A stretch of 22,500 nucleotides of DNA from Symbiodinium natans (Eukaryota; Sar; Dinophyceae; Suessiales; Symbiodiniaceae): positions 404,604 to 427,103 of the forward strand of contig CAJNDS010002295.1 in NCBI GenBank assembly GCA_905221605.1, given 5' to 3'. The notes below the pieces were generated by a model. That model saw only the letters and a list, made by a program, of their open reading frames with translations. It made no database searches and was not told the DNA's origin. Of the stretch, positions 16,147-22,500 are shown one piece after another. The position numbers and the translations under genes are program-made. Numbering within the stretch: the first letter of the stretch is position 1; each line of letters begins with the position of its first letter.

Positions 16147-16271
16147 GGTGTGCCCTGGTTAACATTCAGGCCGTAAGCCCTGAATGCCCAAAACCCTGGC
16201 GGAGCCGCCGGGATCAGGTCCGATCGTTGCCCGAGTCCCACGTGCCAGAAAAGCCGGGGCCTGATTTTTCG

Positions 16272-16383
16272 TTTTAGGGCTTAGGGTCTATTCAGGGTTT
16301 AGGGTTTAGGGCTAGGGTTTAGGGCTTTAGGGCTTCAGGGCTTAGGGTCTATTCAGGGTTTAGGGTTAGGGCGTAGGATTCAG
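16272..16383. repeat. degenerate TTTAGGG-type tract with a longer repeat
   Basis: CTTAGGGTCTATTCAGGGTT occurs twice (about 16280-16299 and 16341-16360), a 60-bp higher-order period. Confidence 0.85.
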
Positions 16384-16546
16384 GGGTTGCAGGTCGGTCT
16401 AAGAAGCCAAGGGTGGCTTTAGGGTTCGGGGGCTCGGAGCGGACCGCAGGGCCCTTTATTTGGGACCCCGAAGCCTCAAGAGGGCCAAGCCCTGGTTGAC
16501 GCTTGTGAGGGTTGGGGGTTCTACAGGCGAAGCGGAGGTTGGGGTC
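16384..16546 (+). other. exon-like sequence, unassigned
   Basis: One frame reads DRRALYLGPRSLKRAKPWLT then LVRVGGSTGEAEVG before TTAGGG-type sequence. Basic, no known motif. Confidence 0.18.
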
Positions 16547-16642
16547 CTTAGGGTTCAGGGTTCAGAGTTTAGGGTTTAGGGTTTGGGGTTTAGGGTTTGG
16601 GGTTTAGGGGTTAGGGTTTAGGGTTTGGGGTTCAGTGTTCAG
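16547..16642. repeat. TTTAGGG/TTTGGGG tract
   Basis: Mixed TTTAGGG, TTTGGGG and TTCAGGG units in one orientation. Confidence 0.85.
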
Positions 16643-16849
16643 AGTCGGGGACTAATCTTGGAGGAGTCAGACGCTGTGGGGTCTGTGTCGGTCACTCAGA
16701 GTTTGGGGTCCAGGGTTGCGACCGCAGCTTCCCGACACCACGCTTTGGTCACCGACCTCCCCGCGAGAATCCCGGAAAGTCACCGTCACCACCGGGACCC
16801 GGACACCGCCCTGACCCTCCTCCCCTACTATGGCCTTTCTAGTATATGA
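16643..16849 (+). CDS. possible exon, unknown
   Basis: A frame leaving the repeat reads LILEESDAVGSVSVTQSLGS, then RVATAASRHHALVTDLPARI, then PESHRHHRDPDTALTLLPYY to a TGA at 16847. Balanced composition. An antisense frame (16667-17020) overlaps. No family recognised. Confidence 0.22.
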   Translation, partial: SRGLILEESDAVGSVSVTQSLGSRVATAASRHHALVTDLPARIPESHRHHRDPDTALTLLPYYGLSSI

Positions 16850-17033
16850 GGAACCTTTGAATACAAGGGGCGGGTTGGGGGGGGGGGTTAAAAGAAATGG
16901 GGTGGCGGGGATTGGCCTTGATGGTCCGCTGAGGCGCCAACGACCCAAACTCCCAACTCCTACACCCGACTTCTCAACCTCAAATCTAGGTTTAGGGTTT
17001 AAAAACCCTGAAACCCTCAACCCTAAACCCTTA
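16850..17033. other. unique stretch with short telomere-like motifs
   Basis: A G10 run near 16878, then unique sequence. Both TTTAGGG (about 16989) and CCCTAAA (about 17020) motifs sit within 40 bp. Confidence 0.45.
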
Positions 17034-17165
17034 AGAAACTCGCAAGCCTTGCAAGGTCAAGGAGCCCAAGGTGACATCCCGCACCCTGAGCCCTGCAAGG
17101 AACAAGAGACCCCTACCAAGGGAGTATACACGACAGCTCAAAAAGGTAAAGGCTTGAGAGTCTAG
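17034..17165 (+). other. exon-like island, unknown
   Basis: A frame reads QALQGQGAQGDIPHPEPCKE, then QETPTKGVYTTAQKGKGLRV and TAG. CAAAAAG|GTAAAGG near 17144 is a possible donor. Polar, no motif. Confidence 0.2.
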
Positions 17166-17623
17166 GGTTGAAAGCTTAGCCCCTTAAGGACACGCGAGCA
17201 TCTGGCAGACCTGATTACCGCGCGGGCCTCTGCCTTCAGCCATCGTCCCTGGGGAATTTGCTTTGTTTGCTTTTGTCTGCATAAGGACCCTAAGCTCTAA
17301 ACTAAGCCCAAAACCCTGACTCCCCACACCCTAAACCCTCAGAAATCCATACACTTTCAGCGCGAAGGGATAGTCAAAAGCTCGTGCAGTCATGGTTCTA
17401 GGGCCGGAGGTCGGTCAATTTAGGGTTCGGGGCTGAGGCTCTGGGATTGGAGGGGTTGGTGGCTTGGGACTCAGGGTTTAGGGTGTACGGTTCAGGGTTC
17501 AGGGTGGTCAGGTTTCGGGTTCGGAGTTTCGGAAATAGGGTTCGGGTTTTAGGCTCAGGTTTTAGAGGTCAGGGTTTGGGATTGGGAGTTGGGGATTCAG
17601 GGGTCTTTCTTTAAAACAGCTGT
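17166..17623. other. gene-free stretch with TTTAGGG/TTCAGGG relics
   Basis: Short CCCTAAA motifs near 17328, loose TTCAGGG and TTTCGGG motifs at 17415-17600. No convincing frame. Confidence 0.5.
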
Positions 17624-17887
17624 TTGTCCTCAGCTCCACTGGAGGCCCGAAGCAGGGTACTTCCAAAGCCTTGTCTGCTGCGCATGACAACCCCCCCAGG
17701 TGAGGTTTGGCACTCGCCAGCTTGTCCAAGTGAAGCCGACCGAACGGCTTGCAGCTGGGCATCGTGGTACGGCGTACTACCGCTCGATTTACTTCTCCAA
17801 GTTGCGGAAGACCGTGCAGAGCGCCCTGAGCGCTTGCGTGCAGACGGGTGGTCGTTAAGTAAGACGGGGGCCTGGTGGAAACCCTGA
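17624..17887 (+). CDS. protein-like region, two competing frames
   Basis: One frame (17688-17858) reads VRFGTRQLVQVKPTERLAAG, then HRGTAYYRSIYFSKLRKTVQ, then SALSACVQTGGR and TAA. It is basic and aromatic-bearing, and I find it the more protein-like. Another frame spans 17624-17887 (CPSEADRTACSWASWYGVLP; LDLLLQVAEDRAERPERLRA). CCCCCAG|GTGAGG at 17693-17702 is a strong donor motif, which could end an exon in a third frame (VLSSTGGPKQGTSKALSAAH). A frameshifted or spliced old gene would explain this mix. No family recognised. Confidence 0.28.
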   Translation: MSSAPLEARSRVLPKPCLLRMTTPPGEVWHSPACPSEADRTACSWASWYGVLPLDLLLQVAEDRAERPERLRADGWSLSKTGAWWKP

Positions 17888-17937
17888 TCCCATTCAGGCT
17901 TGATGGCTCATGGTTTTCGGGCAGACAAGTGGCGTGA

Positions 17938-18069
17938 CTGGGGCCCTTGCAAGGGCTTAGCCTCAGGATTTGCAGGGTTTACGGTTTCGGGTTCTGCAAT
18001 GTGTTTATGCATGTTAGTAACCAAGAAATGATGATGTTTGAAGGCGGGGCAGGAACAGTTAAAGTATAG
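17938..18069 (+). CDS. possible terminal exon, unknown
   Basis: A 43-codon frame ends FGFCNVFMHVSNQEMMMFEG, then GAGTVKV and TAG. The right half is protein-like; the left half overlaps loose TTTAGGG-like sequence. No family. Confidence 0.2.
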   Translation: MGPLQGLSLRICRVYGFGFCNVFMHVSNQEMMMFEGGAGTVKV

Positions 18070-18150
18070 ATCTCAAGGGGTTTGGGCGTTCGGGGAGCTC
18101 CGTGGGGTTCAGGGTTGTGGCCTCAACGCAAGTGTACAAGTGTGAGCACC

Positions 18151-18252
18151 AAACCCTAAACCCTAAACCCTAAACCCTAAACCCTAAACCCTAAACCCTA
18201 AACCCTAAACCCTAAACCCTAAACCCTAAACCCTAAACCCTAAACCCTAAAC
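18151..18252. repeat. interstitial telomere-type array, CCCTAAA orientation
   Basis: About 14 perfect units with sharp edges (GAGCACC|AAACCC, ACCCTAAACTGCCG). Confidence 0.95.
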
Positions 18253-18470
18253 TGCCGAGAGCGCCGCTGTCCATATGCATGGGCGCTCGAGGCTTCGACC
18301 GAGGTCCCCGACGGAGCGTCTCCACAGAACGGTGAGGGAGGGTAAAGCCTCCCGGTAGACGAGACGGCAGTGACTGGCTACGCCTCAGACCTAGGGCGTC
18401 AGCCCTAATGTAAAATTAGGACCTTAAGTCTATGATTGTTGATGTCCATAAGTGTTTTTTGCGGGGGTCA
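18253..18470. other. GC-rich unique stretch with hairpins
   Basis: GGCTACGCC/GGGCGTCAGCC (about 18378-18404) and CCCTAAT/ATTAGG (about 18403-18420) can pair in succession, suggesting a structured segment. The strand and function are unknown. No open frame is convincing. Confidence 0.35.
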
Positions 18471-18740
18471 GGGGGGTACCCCCCGGGCAATTCCGGGGCC
18501 CTGAGCTGGCAGATTCCGGGCCCCCCCCCCCTTCTGGGCCGGTCCAGGGGGGCTCCTGCAGCGACGTTGTTGTTTTGGGGGGTTTCAAAACTTTTTTGCC
18601 TTGGGACCTCTCTGGGACCCCTGGCCCCCCTGGCACCCCCCCTGGGACCCCCCTGGGACCCGCCTGGGACCTTCCTGACACCTTTCTGACACACCTTGGA
18701 CCCCCCTCCCCTGCCCCTGCTTCCCCCTAGCGTTTTTGGG
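18471..18740. repeat. G/C-tract region with short CCTGGGACCCC repeat
   Basis: It opens with the perfect palindrome GGGGGGTACCCCCC (18471-18484). At about 18600-18680 there are degenerate tandem copies of CCCCCCTGGGACC. Frames of 60-145 codons are open on both strands through composition alone (Gly/Pro-rich) and are not taken as genes. Confidence 0.75.
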
Positions 18741-18777
18741 CTGCGTGGGCGGGGGTTTCTGAGTTTTTTTCGTATTG

Positions 18778-18884
18778 CAATCGACGACTTTGGGCACCCC
18801 TCCATTTCCGTGAAAGCTCCAAGAAGCCTACGAGCCGCTGACAGGCTCCACAAAGCTCGGGAGGCCCCACCCTGCTCTTTGTAA
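18778..18884 (+). other. exon-like island
   Basis: A frame reads AIDDFGHPSISVKAPRSLRA then ADRLHKAREAPPCSL and TAA. Composition shifts abruptly from the Gly/Pro-rich tract to a normal mix, which suggests coding. It is short, and no family is recognised. Confidence 0.25.
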
Positions 18885-18896
18885 AAAACAAGAAAG

Positions 18897-18912
18897 CCCC
18901 CCTTGAGGGGGG
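18897..18912. other. CCCCCC-TTGA-GGGGGG hairpin
   Basis: Six-base perfect GC stem with a four-base loop, followed by TTTGGGGGGTG. It may be a foldback element remnant; together with 18471-18484 it brackets the GC-rich region. Confidence 0.5.
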
Positions 18913-19029
18913 TTTGGGGGGTGAACCCTAAACCCTAAATGAGAATAGTTTGGGTGGGGGGTGGGACTACATGCTAACGCAAGCGAGCGGCCCGGGTGCT
19001 TTTAGCACCAGCGAGCTTCCCTTCTACAC

Positions 19030-19297
19030 ACCCTAAACCCTAAACCCTAAACCCTAAACCCAAAAAAACCCTAAACCCTAAACCCTAAACCCTAAACCCT
19101 AAACCCTAAACCCTAAACCCTAAACCCTAAACCCTAAACCCTAAACCCTAAACCCTAAACCCTAAACCCTAAACCCTAACCTAAACCCTAAACCCTAAAC
19201 CCTAAACCCTAAACCCTAAACCCTAAACCCTAAACCCTAAACCCTAAACCCTAAACCCTAAACCCTAAACCCTAAACCCTAAACCCTAAACCCTAAC
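19030..19297. repeat. longest telomere-type array, CCCTAAA orientation
   Basis: About 37 units with two interruptions: CCCAAAAAAACCCTAAA near 19058 and a six-base CCTAAA unit near 19180. The rest is perfect, suggesting recent growth. Confidence 0.96.
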
Positions 19298-19420
19298 CTC
19301 CGCACCCTAGACCCGAAAACCCACATGGGTTCAAGGACGGCTCGAGGTCGAAACCTGAAGTTGTGGCTTTGGGGTTGACCGCCTTGGCTCAGCGGCCTGG
19401 TGACATCACAGCTTAGCTTG

Positions 19421-19490
19421 GTAGGCCCTTTGGAACATTTAATATTTTCCCTTAATGGGTTTCAGAGGAACATATTCAGAAATATGTTCA
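19421..19490. repeat. dispersed repeat, copy 2 of 2, plus hairpin
   Basis: CCCTTTGGAACATTTAATAT, then TTTCCCTTAATGGGTTTCAG, matches 11550-11598. The hairpin GAACATATT-CAGA-AATATGTTC (19468-19489) follows directly and is absent from the other copy. Confidence 0.5.
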
Positions 19491-19538
19491 GAGGGCTTGA
19501 AGGGTCATCCTAGCTAGTGCCGGCTTAGTGTTTAAGGG

Positions 19539-19656
19539 CCTTGGTAGCCCAGTGGTACTCTTTACCCCTCCTGTTTTTGGGTTCAAAACTTGCCCCCTTA
19601 TAAAGCAACCAGCCCGAAAAGGGTGCCCTTATTTTGACATGCTTAGGCTACCAAGG
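19539..19656. mobile_element. foldback element with tRNA-like A and B boxes
   Basis: CCTTGGTAGCC (19539-19549) and GGCTACCAAGG (19646-19656) are perfect 11-bp inverted ends, 118 bp overall. Inside, TAGCCCAGTGG (19545-19555) fits the pol III A-box pattern and GTTCAAAAC (19581-19589) fits the B-box. The spacing is shorter than usual, and D, T and acceptor stems do not pair well. It could be a tRNA-derived SINE remnant or a MITE with chance boxes. Confidence 0.45.
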
Positions 19657-19807
19657 GGTTTTGGGGTTTCTGGGTGGAGGGTTTCAGGGTTGAAGAATTA
19701 GGGCCTTCAGGGTTTCGGGGGCTTGGAGCTCTCGATTTTGGGTCGGGCGGGCGCTCTTCATTTCCTGGGATCCGGCCACTTGCCATAGATTCGCTCATAA
19801 AAAAAGC

Positions 19808-19862
19808 AACCCTAAACCCTAAACCCTAAACCCTAAACCCTAAACCCTAAACCCTAAGCCCC
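19808..19862. repeat. interstitial telomere-type array, CCCTAAA orientation
   Basis: About seven units ending in CCCTAAGCCCCAAG. Confidence 0.93.
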
Positions 19863-19986
19863 AAGTCAGAAACCTTAAGCAATTCTAAGCCCAAGGCCCA
19901 CACGGGCCCCCGTTTAAAAGGACATGCAGGGAGCCTGAATCCCTAAACCCTGAACCTTGAATTCTAAAAGGGTTTAGGGCTGAGGG

Positions 19987-20122
19987 TTGTACCCCTACAA
20001 GGAAAACCAGCTTGATGGACGAGCATTTTCGGATTACGCCTCGGCCCCGGGTGGTCAGGCTTGGGGTTTACTGGGCATACCCCTTGGATCCCAGTTCACT
20101 CCTCACACTGCTGCCAGCTCCA
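19987..20122 (+). CDS. possible exon, unknown
   Basis: Just after TTTAGGGCTGAG|GG a frame reads YPYKENQLDGRAFSDYASAP, then GGQAWGLLGIPLGSQFTPHT, then AASSR. At AGCTCCAGG|GTTTGTAGGG the sequence turns into TTTAGGG-like repeat, so an exon may end there. The frame itself stays open to 20226. Balanced composition; the flanks match the exon-between-repeats pattern. No family recognised. Confidence 0.33.
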
Positions 20123-20397
20123 GGGTTTGTAGGGTTTTGTGGGTGTGGGTGAAAGGACTTAGTACAAGGTTTATGGGGTTTATGTGGTCTAGAAGGGCCC
20201 TAGGTTTAAGAGAAGAGAGAACTTAGGCAAAGTAAAAGACCCTTCTGAGGGACCCCGGCGTACTTAGGCATAGAAGGATGAAGAGTGTGTGTGTATAGGA
20301 GTTCTATAGGGTGCTAGGATAGCAGGGTCCCTTCTATGGGTCTCCCCTGGTATCAAGGAACCCCTCCCCCTTTCTCAAAGCCCTAAGCACCAACATC

Positions 20398-20537
20398 AAC
20401 CCCAAACCCCAAACCCCAAGCCCCAAACCCCAAACCCCAAACCCCAAACCCCAAACCCCAAACCCCAAACCCCAAGCCCCAAGCCCCAAACCCCAAACCC
20501 CAAACCCCAAACCCCAAACCCCAAACCCCAAACCAAA
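20398..20537. repeat. CCCCAAA array with CCCCAAG variants
   Basis: About 19 heptamers of CCCCAAA, three or four with G at the last place, and no CCCTAAA inside. On the reverse strand it gives an artefactual GFGVWGL periodic frame. Confidence 0.94.
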
Positions 20538-20650
20538 TCCCAAACCCTGGTCGCCCCGAGCTTCTGAGAATTCCCGAACCCGGCTTTGGGGTTTAGGGTT
20601 TGGGTTTAAGGTTTTGGGTTTTAGGGTTTAGGCCTCAGGGTTTAGGGTAG

Positions 20651-20783
20651 GCCTTACATTGGAGGTTCATGGGTATAAATATGCGGGTTATAAGTAAGGT
20701 AACTATAAGTATATCTGGCTATAACCTTACTTCGGGTACTTATAACCCTACTTCTAGCTACCCTTGAACCTTCAAGTAGGGTT
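20651..20783. mobile_element. short inverted-repeat element, family D
   Basis: CCTTACATTGGAGGTTCATG at the left corresponds to the reverse complement of the CTTGAACCTTCAAGTAGGG end. GGGTTATAAGTA and TACTTATAACCC pair perfectly inside, and AAGTAAGGT/ACCTTACTT within that. Almost the whole 130 bp can fold. No coding capacity; MITE-like, one copy in this window. Confidence 0.72.
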
Positions 20784-20899
20784 GTGCAATTTTTTCCGAC
20801 GGCCTGGCGAGTTTCATGCGCTGGCCTAGCTCTTTGATGCGTTGTAGACGGGCTTTGGGGGCGGGTGGGCGGGGAGTAACAACCTTTTCCGCGGTTTCT

Positions 20900-21013
20900 T
20901 GTATGCCTACTTGTCACGACCCTCCCGTTTTTTATGCCATCAACCCGGGCTTGACATGTAAATTCGCAGACACCGCCTGGGCCAAGGTACAGAAAGTTCC
21001 TCCTGAGGCATGA
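20900..21013 (+). other. exon-like sequence, unknown
   Basis: A frame reads CHDPPVFYAINPGLTCKFAD then TAWAKVQKVPPEA and TGA, 14 bases before TTTAGGG units. A plausible short terminal exon; no family. Confidence 0.22.
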
Positions 21014-21026
21014 AGCTCAGATTCAG

Positions 21027-21063
21027 TTTAGGGTTTAGGGTTTAGGCTTTAGGGTTTAGGGTT
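21027..21063. repeat. short TTTAGGG array
   Basis: Five units, one with CTTTAGGG. Confidence 0.9.
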
Positions 21064-21206
21064 GCCATTTAGCCTGAACCCGCAGCCCTATTGGGATATG
21101 CTTAACTCTACGAGGATGTCCACCCTATTCTTGTTCCTGTGTTTTAGGGGTTAGGTTCGCCTGTGAACATTAAAACAAACACCCTCAAAGCCAGCCCTGC
21201 TGCCTC

Positions 21207-21285
21207 CAACCCTAAACCCTAAGCACTAAACCCCAAACCCTAAACCCTTAACCCCAAACCCTAAATCCTAAACCCTAAACCCAGA
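21207..21285. repeat. degenerate CCCTAAA array
   Basis: About eleven units with CCCCAAA, CCTTAA and ATCCTAAA variants. Confidence 0.9.
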
Positions 21286-21286
21286 A

Positions 21287-21324
21287 ACGGGGATTCTTTC
21301 CCAGGTTTCAGCCGGAATCCCCGT
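21287..21324. other. perfect 10-bp inverted repeat
   Basis: ACGGGGATTC (21287-21296) and GAATCCCCGT (21315-21324) with an 18-base loop, directly after a CCCTAAA array. Confidence 0.6.
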
Positions 21325-21393
21325 GTTGGCAGCTCTCTAGTCAAGAATAGACGCTGGGTCCACCCTCAATCAAAGAAAACCCTAAACCCTAAG

Positions 21394-21454
21394 AGTCTGG
21401 GGTTTAGGGTTTAGGGTCTAGGGTTTAGGGTCTAGGGTTTAGGGTTTAGGTTTT
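21394..21454. repeat. TTTAGGG array with TCTAGGG variants
   Basis: Alternating TTTAGGG and TCTAGGG units, preceded within 20 bp by CCCTAAACCCTAAG of the opposite orientation. Confidence 0.9.
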
Positions 21455-21515
21455 AGGGTAACCCGGAGGCCTTCGTCTGTGTACAGCCAGAGTCTTTCAG
21501 CTCCCGTTCTAGCAA

Positions 21516-21672
21516 TTGTTTTGCGTTTTTTGCCTGTGGGGCCCCTACTGGGCGCTAACCCCTATAAACCTAACACCAATGGCTCCAAACCATCCATCGC
21601 GTTGCAAGGTCTGTGCCCCAAAGCATGCCATGAAGCTCAAGGACACCATGCGCGGGAGGGTTTGTTGGTTGC
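21516..21672 (+). other. exon-like sequence before T/G homopolymers
   Basis: One frame includes HPSRCKVCAPKHAMKLKDTM then RGRVCWLL, with a CxxC pair. Another phase (21479-21727) is also open. Short; CxxC alone does not identify a zinc-binding domain. Confidence 0.22.
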
Positions 21673-21705
21673 TTTTTTTTTTTTTTTTTGGGGGGGGGGG
21701 GGGGG
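21673..21705. repeat. T17 followed directly by G16
   Basis: Two homopolymers back to back, then CGTTTCGGATTTTGGGGGTT. Lengths are likely to vary between reads. Confidence 0.95.
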
Positions 21706-22380
21706 CGTTTCGGATTTTGGGGGTTAGGTTTTCGGGGTTCGGGGTTTAGGGCCTCGGGGCTTTAGAGTTGCTGAATGGGGACTGGAGGAGGAGTGGATTC
21801 CTAGAATGAATCCGATAAAATGCGGCAGAAAGCCTTAAGACACGCCAACGCCTGTGTTCAGTTTCAGGTGGGTGGCTTCCCATTATAAGGGTTTATGGTT
21901 TATAGGGTTTCGGGGGAGGCTTCCAGAAGGCTTCCAGAAGCGCTAGGAGGCTCACGTAAACCGTACTCGGCCCTTGGAATCTTCACATTGGCTTTCAGAG
22001 GGCCGGATTTGCGAGTGGAAGGACCCTACAAGCATGAAAGGCTTGTGGGTTTCGGAGGGGATTAGGTAGGTTGGACAAGGATTCGCTCGGGCCCAAGAAG
22101 GAATCCAGAAATCTTCACCCCTGGGATTGGGAAGCACCTGAGCTCTAGATATCCTAACCGGCACCCTACAGGACAGTTGCAGGCGGGTTCTTACTCTCAG
22201 CTGGGCGATAAAGCACTCTGAAAACATACATCCACTTGCCGAGTTGATTTTGCATCTGCCGGCCTCGCACCCCTTTACCACATCACTGGTAGACAGTCGC
22301 CACTTGCCCCAGAAAGCCCGTGCTTCATGCTGTCCCTAAGCCTTGAGGCCTGAACCCTAAACCCAAATAAGCAAAGACAT
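21706..22380. other. unique stretch, no gene recognised
   Basis: TTTCGGGG relics to about 21770. GGCTTCCAGAA is duplicated in tandem near 21919-21940. A reverse-strand ATG frame of 109 codons (21952-22281; MVKGCEAGRCKINSASGCMF) covers much of it but has no domain. Forward, one frame reads SSRYPNRHPTGQLQAGSYSQ then LGDKAL and stop near 22218. Neither is convincing. Confidence 0.4.
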
Positions 22381-22390
22381 GATAAACAAA

Positions 22391-22500
22391 ACACACACAC
22401 ACACACACGCACACCACACCACATGCACACATATGCACACACACACATGCACACACATGCACACACACACATGCACACACATGCACGCACATGCACACAC
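22391..22500. repeat. (CA)n microsatellite with CACATGCA units, to window edge
   Basis: (CA)n, then alternating CACACACATGCACACACATG units. It is cut by the right end of the window. Confidence 0.95.

Noticed and set aside
18416-18853. Reverse Gly/Pro-rich frames up to 145 codons
   Set aside because: Both strands are open through G/C tracts; low complexity without a domain.
20334-20543. Reverse frame with GFGVWGL periodicity
   Set aside because: Pure translation of the CCCCAAA heptamer array.

Overview
This window looks like nuclear DNA of a eukaryotic microbe, most likely a dinoflagellate or a close alveolate relative. It is gene-poor. The main feature throughout is the heptamer CCCTAAA/TTTAGGG, the telomere repeat type of dinoflagellates, chromerids, plants and some green algae. 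Here it occurs as more than twenty interstitial arrays in both orientations. The lineage call rests mainly on one intron. The only gene I recognise with confidence, a 3' piece of a cytosolic-type HSP70, can be joined into the family sequence only by removing a 79-bp GC-AG intron. That intron is flanked by an 8-bp direct repeat and has AG|G at its acceptor, a pattern known from dinoflagellates. I see no spliced-leader relic, rRNA, tRNA, CRISPR or prokaryote-style operon.

Layout. Positions 1-2050 hold a possible exon end at the left edge, two CCCTAAA arrays around a 20-21 bp minisatellite with an internally inverted block, a serine-type triplet microsatellite, and a degenerate minisatellite built on TTGGGCACTCCAGGG. 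Positions 2280-3000 hold a foldback element, part of a small inverted-repeat element and the HSP70 3' end. Positions 3150-4560 hold a possible small secreted protein and a second locus of the 1.6-kb minisatellite, sharing its left flank. Positions 4700-9360 are mostly telomere-like arrays that drift into other unit types (TTTAGGGG, TCTTTAGGG), plus two related inverted-repeat elements. Positions 9590-11520 contain a possible exon and an AT-richer island without telomere-like repeats, which includes a short reading frame faintly like the C-terminal end of a pepsin-type protease. Positions 11550-15900 carry short exon-like islands, two further inverted-repeat elements, a run of 34 G and a long GA/GACA tract. 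Positions 15900-22500 alternate telomere-like arrays (the longest at 19030-19297, and a CCCCAAA array at 20398-20537), short exon-like islands, two foldback elements, and a CA-rich microsatellite that runs off the right edge.

How the parts may relate. Open, protein-like stretches of 35-70 codons lie between TTTAGGG-like tracts and often begin just after a TTTAG|G. Each TTTAGGG unit contains both a possible acceptor (TTTAG|G) and a possible donor (G|GTTTAG), so some arrays may be introns or derive from introns. The HSP70 intron supports this directly. For the other islands it is inference, and most of their frames are listed with low confidence. No complete gene is proven in this window, and I found no defence, secretion or biosynthetic system.
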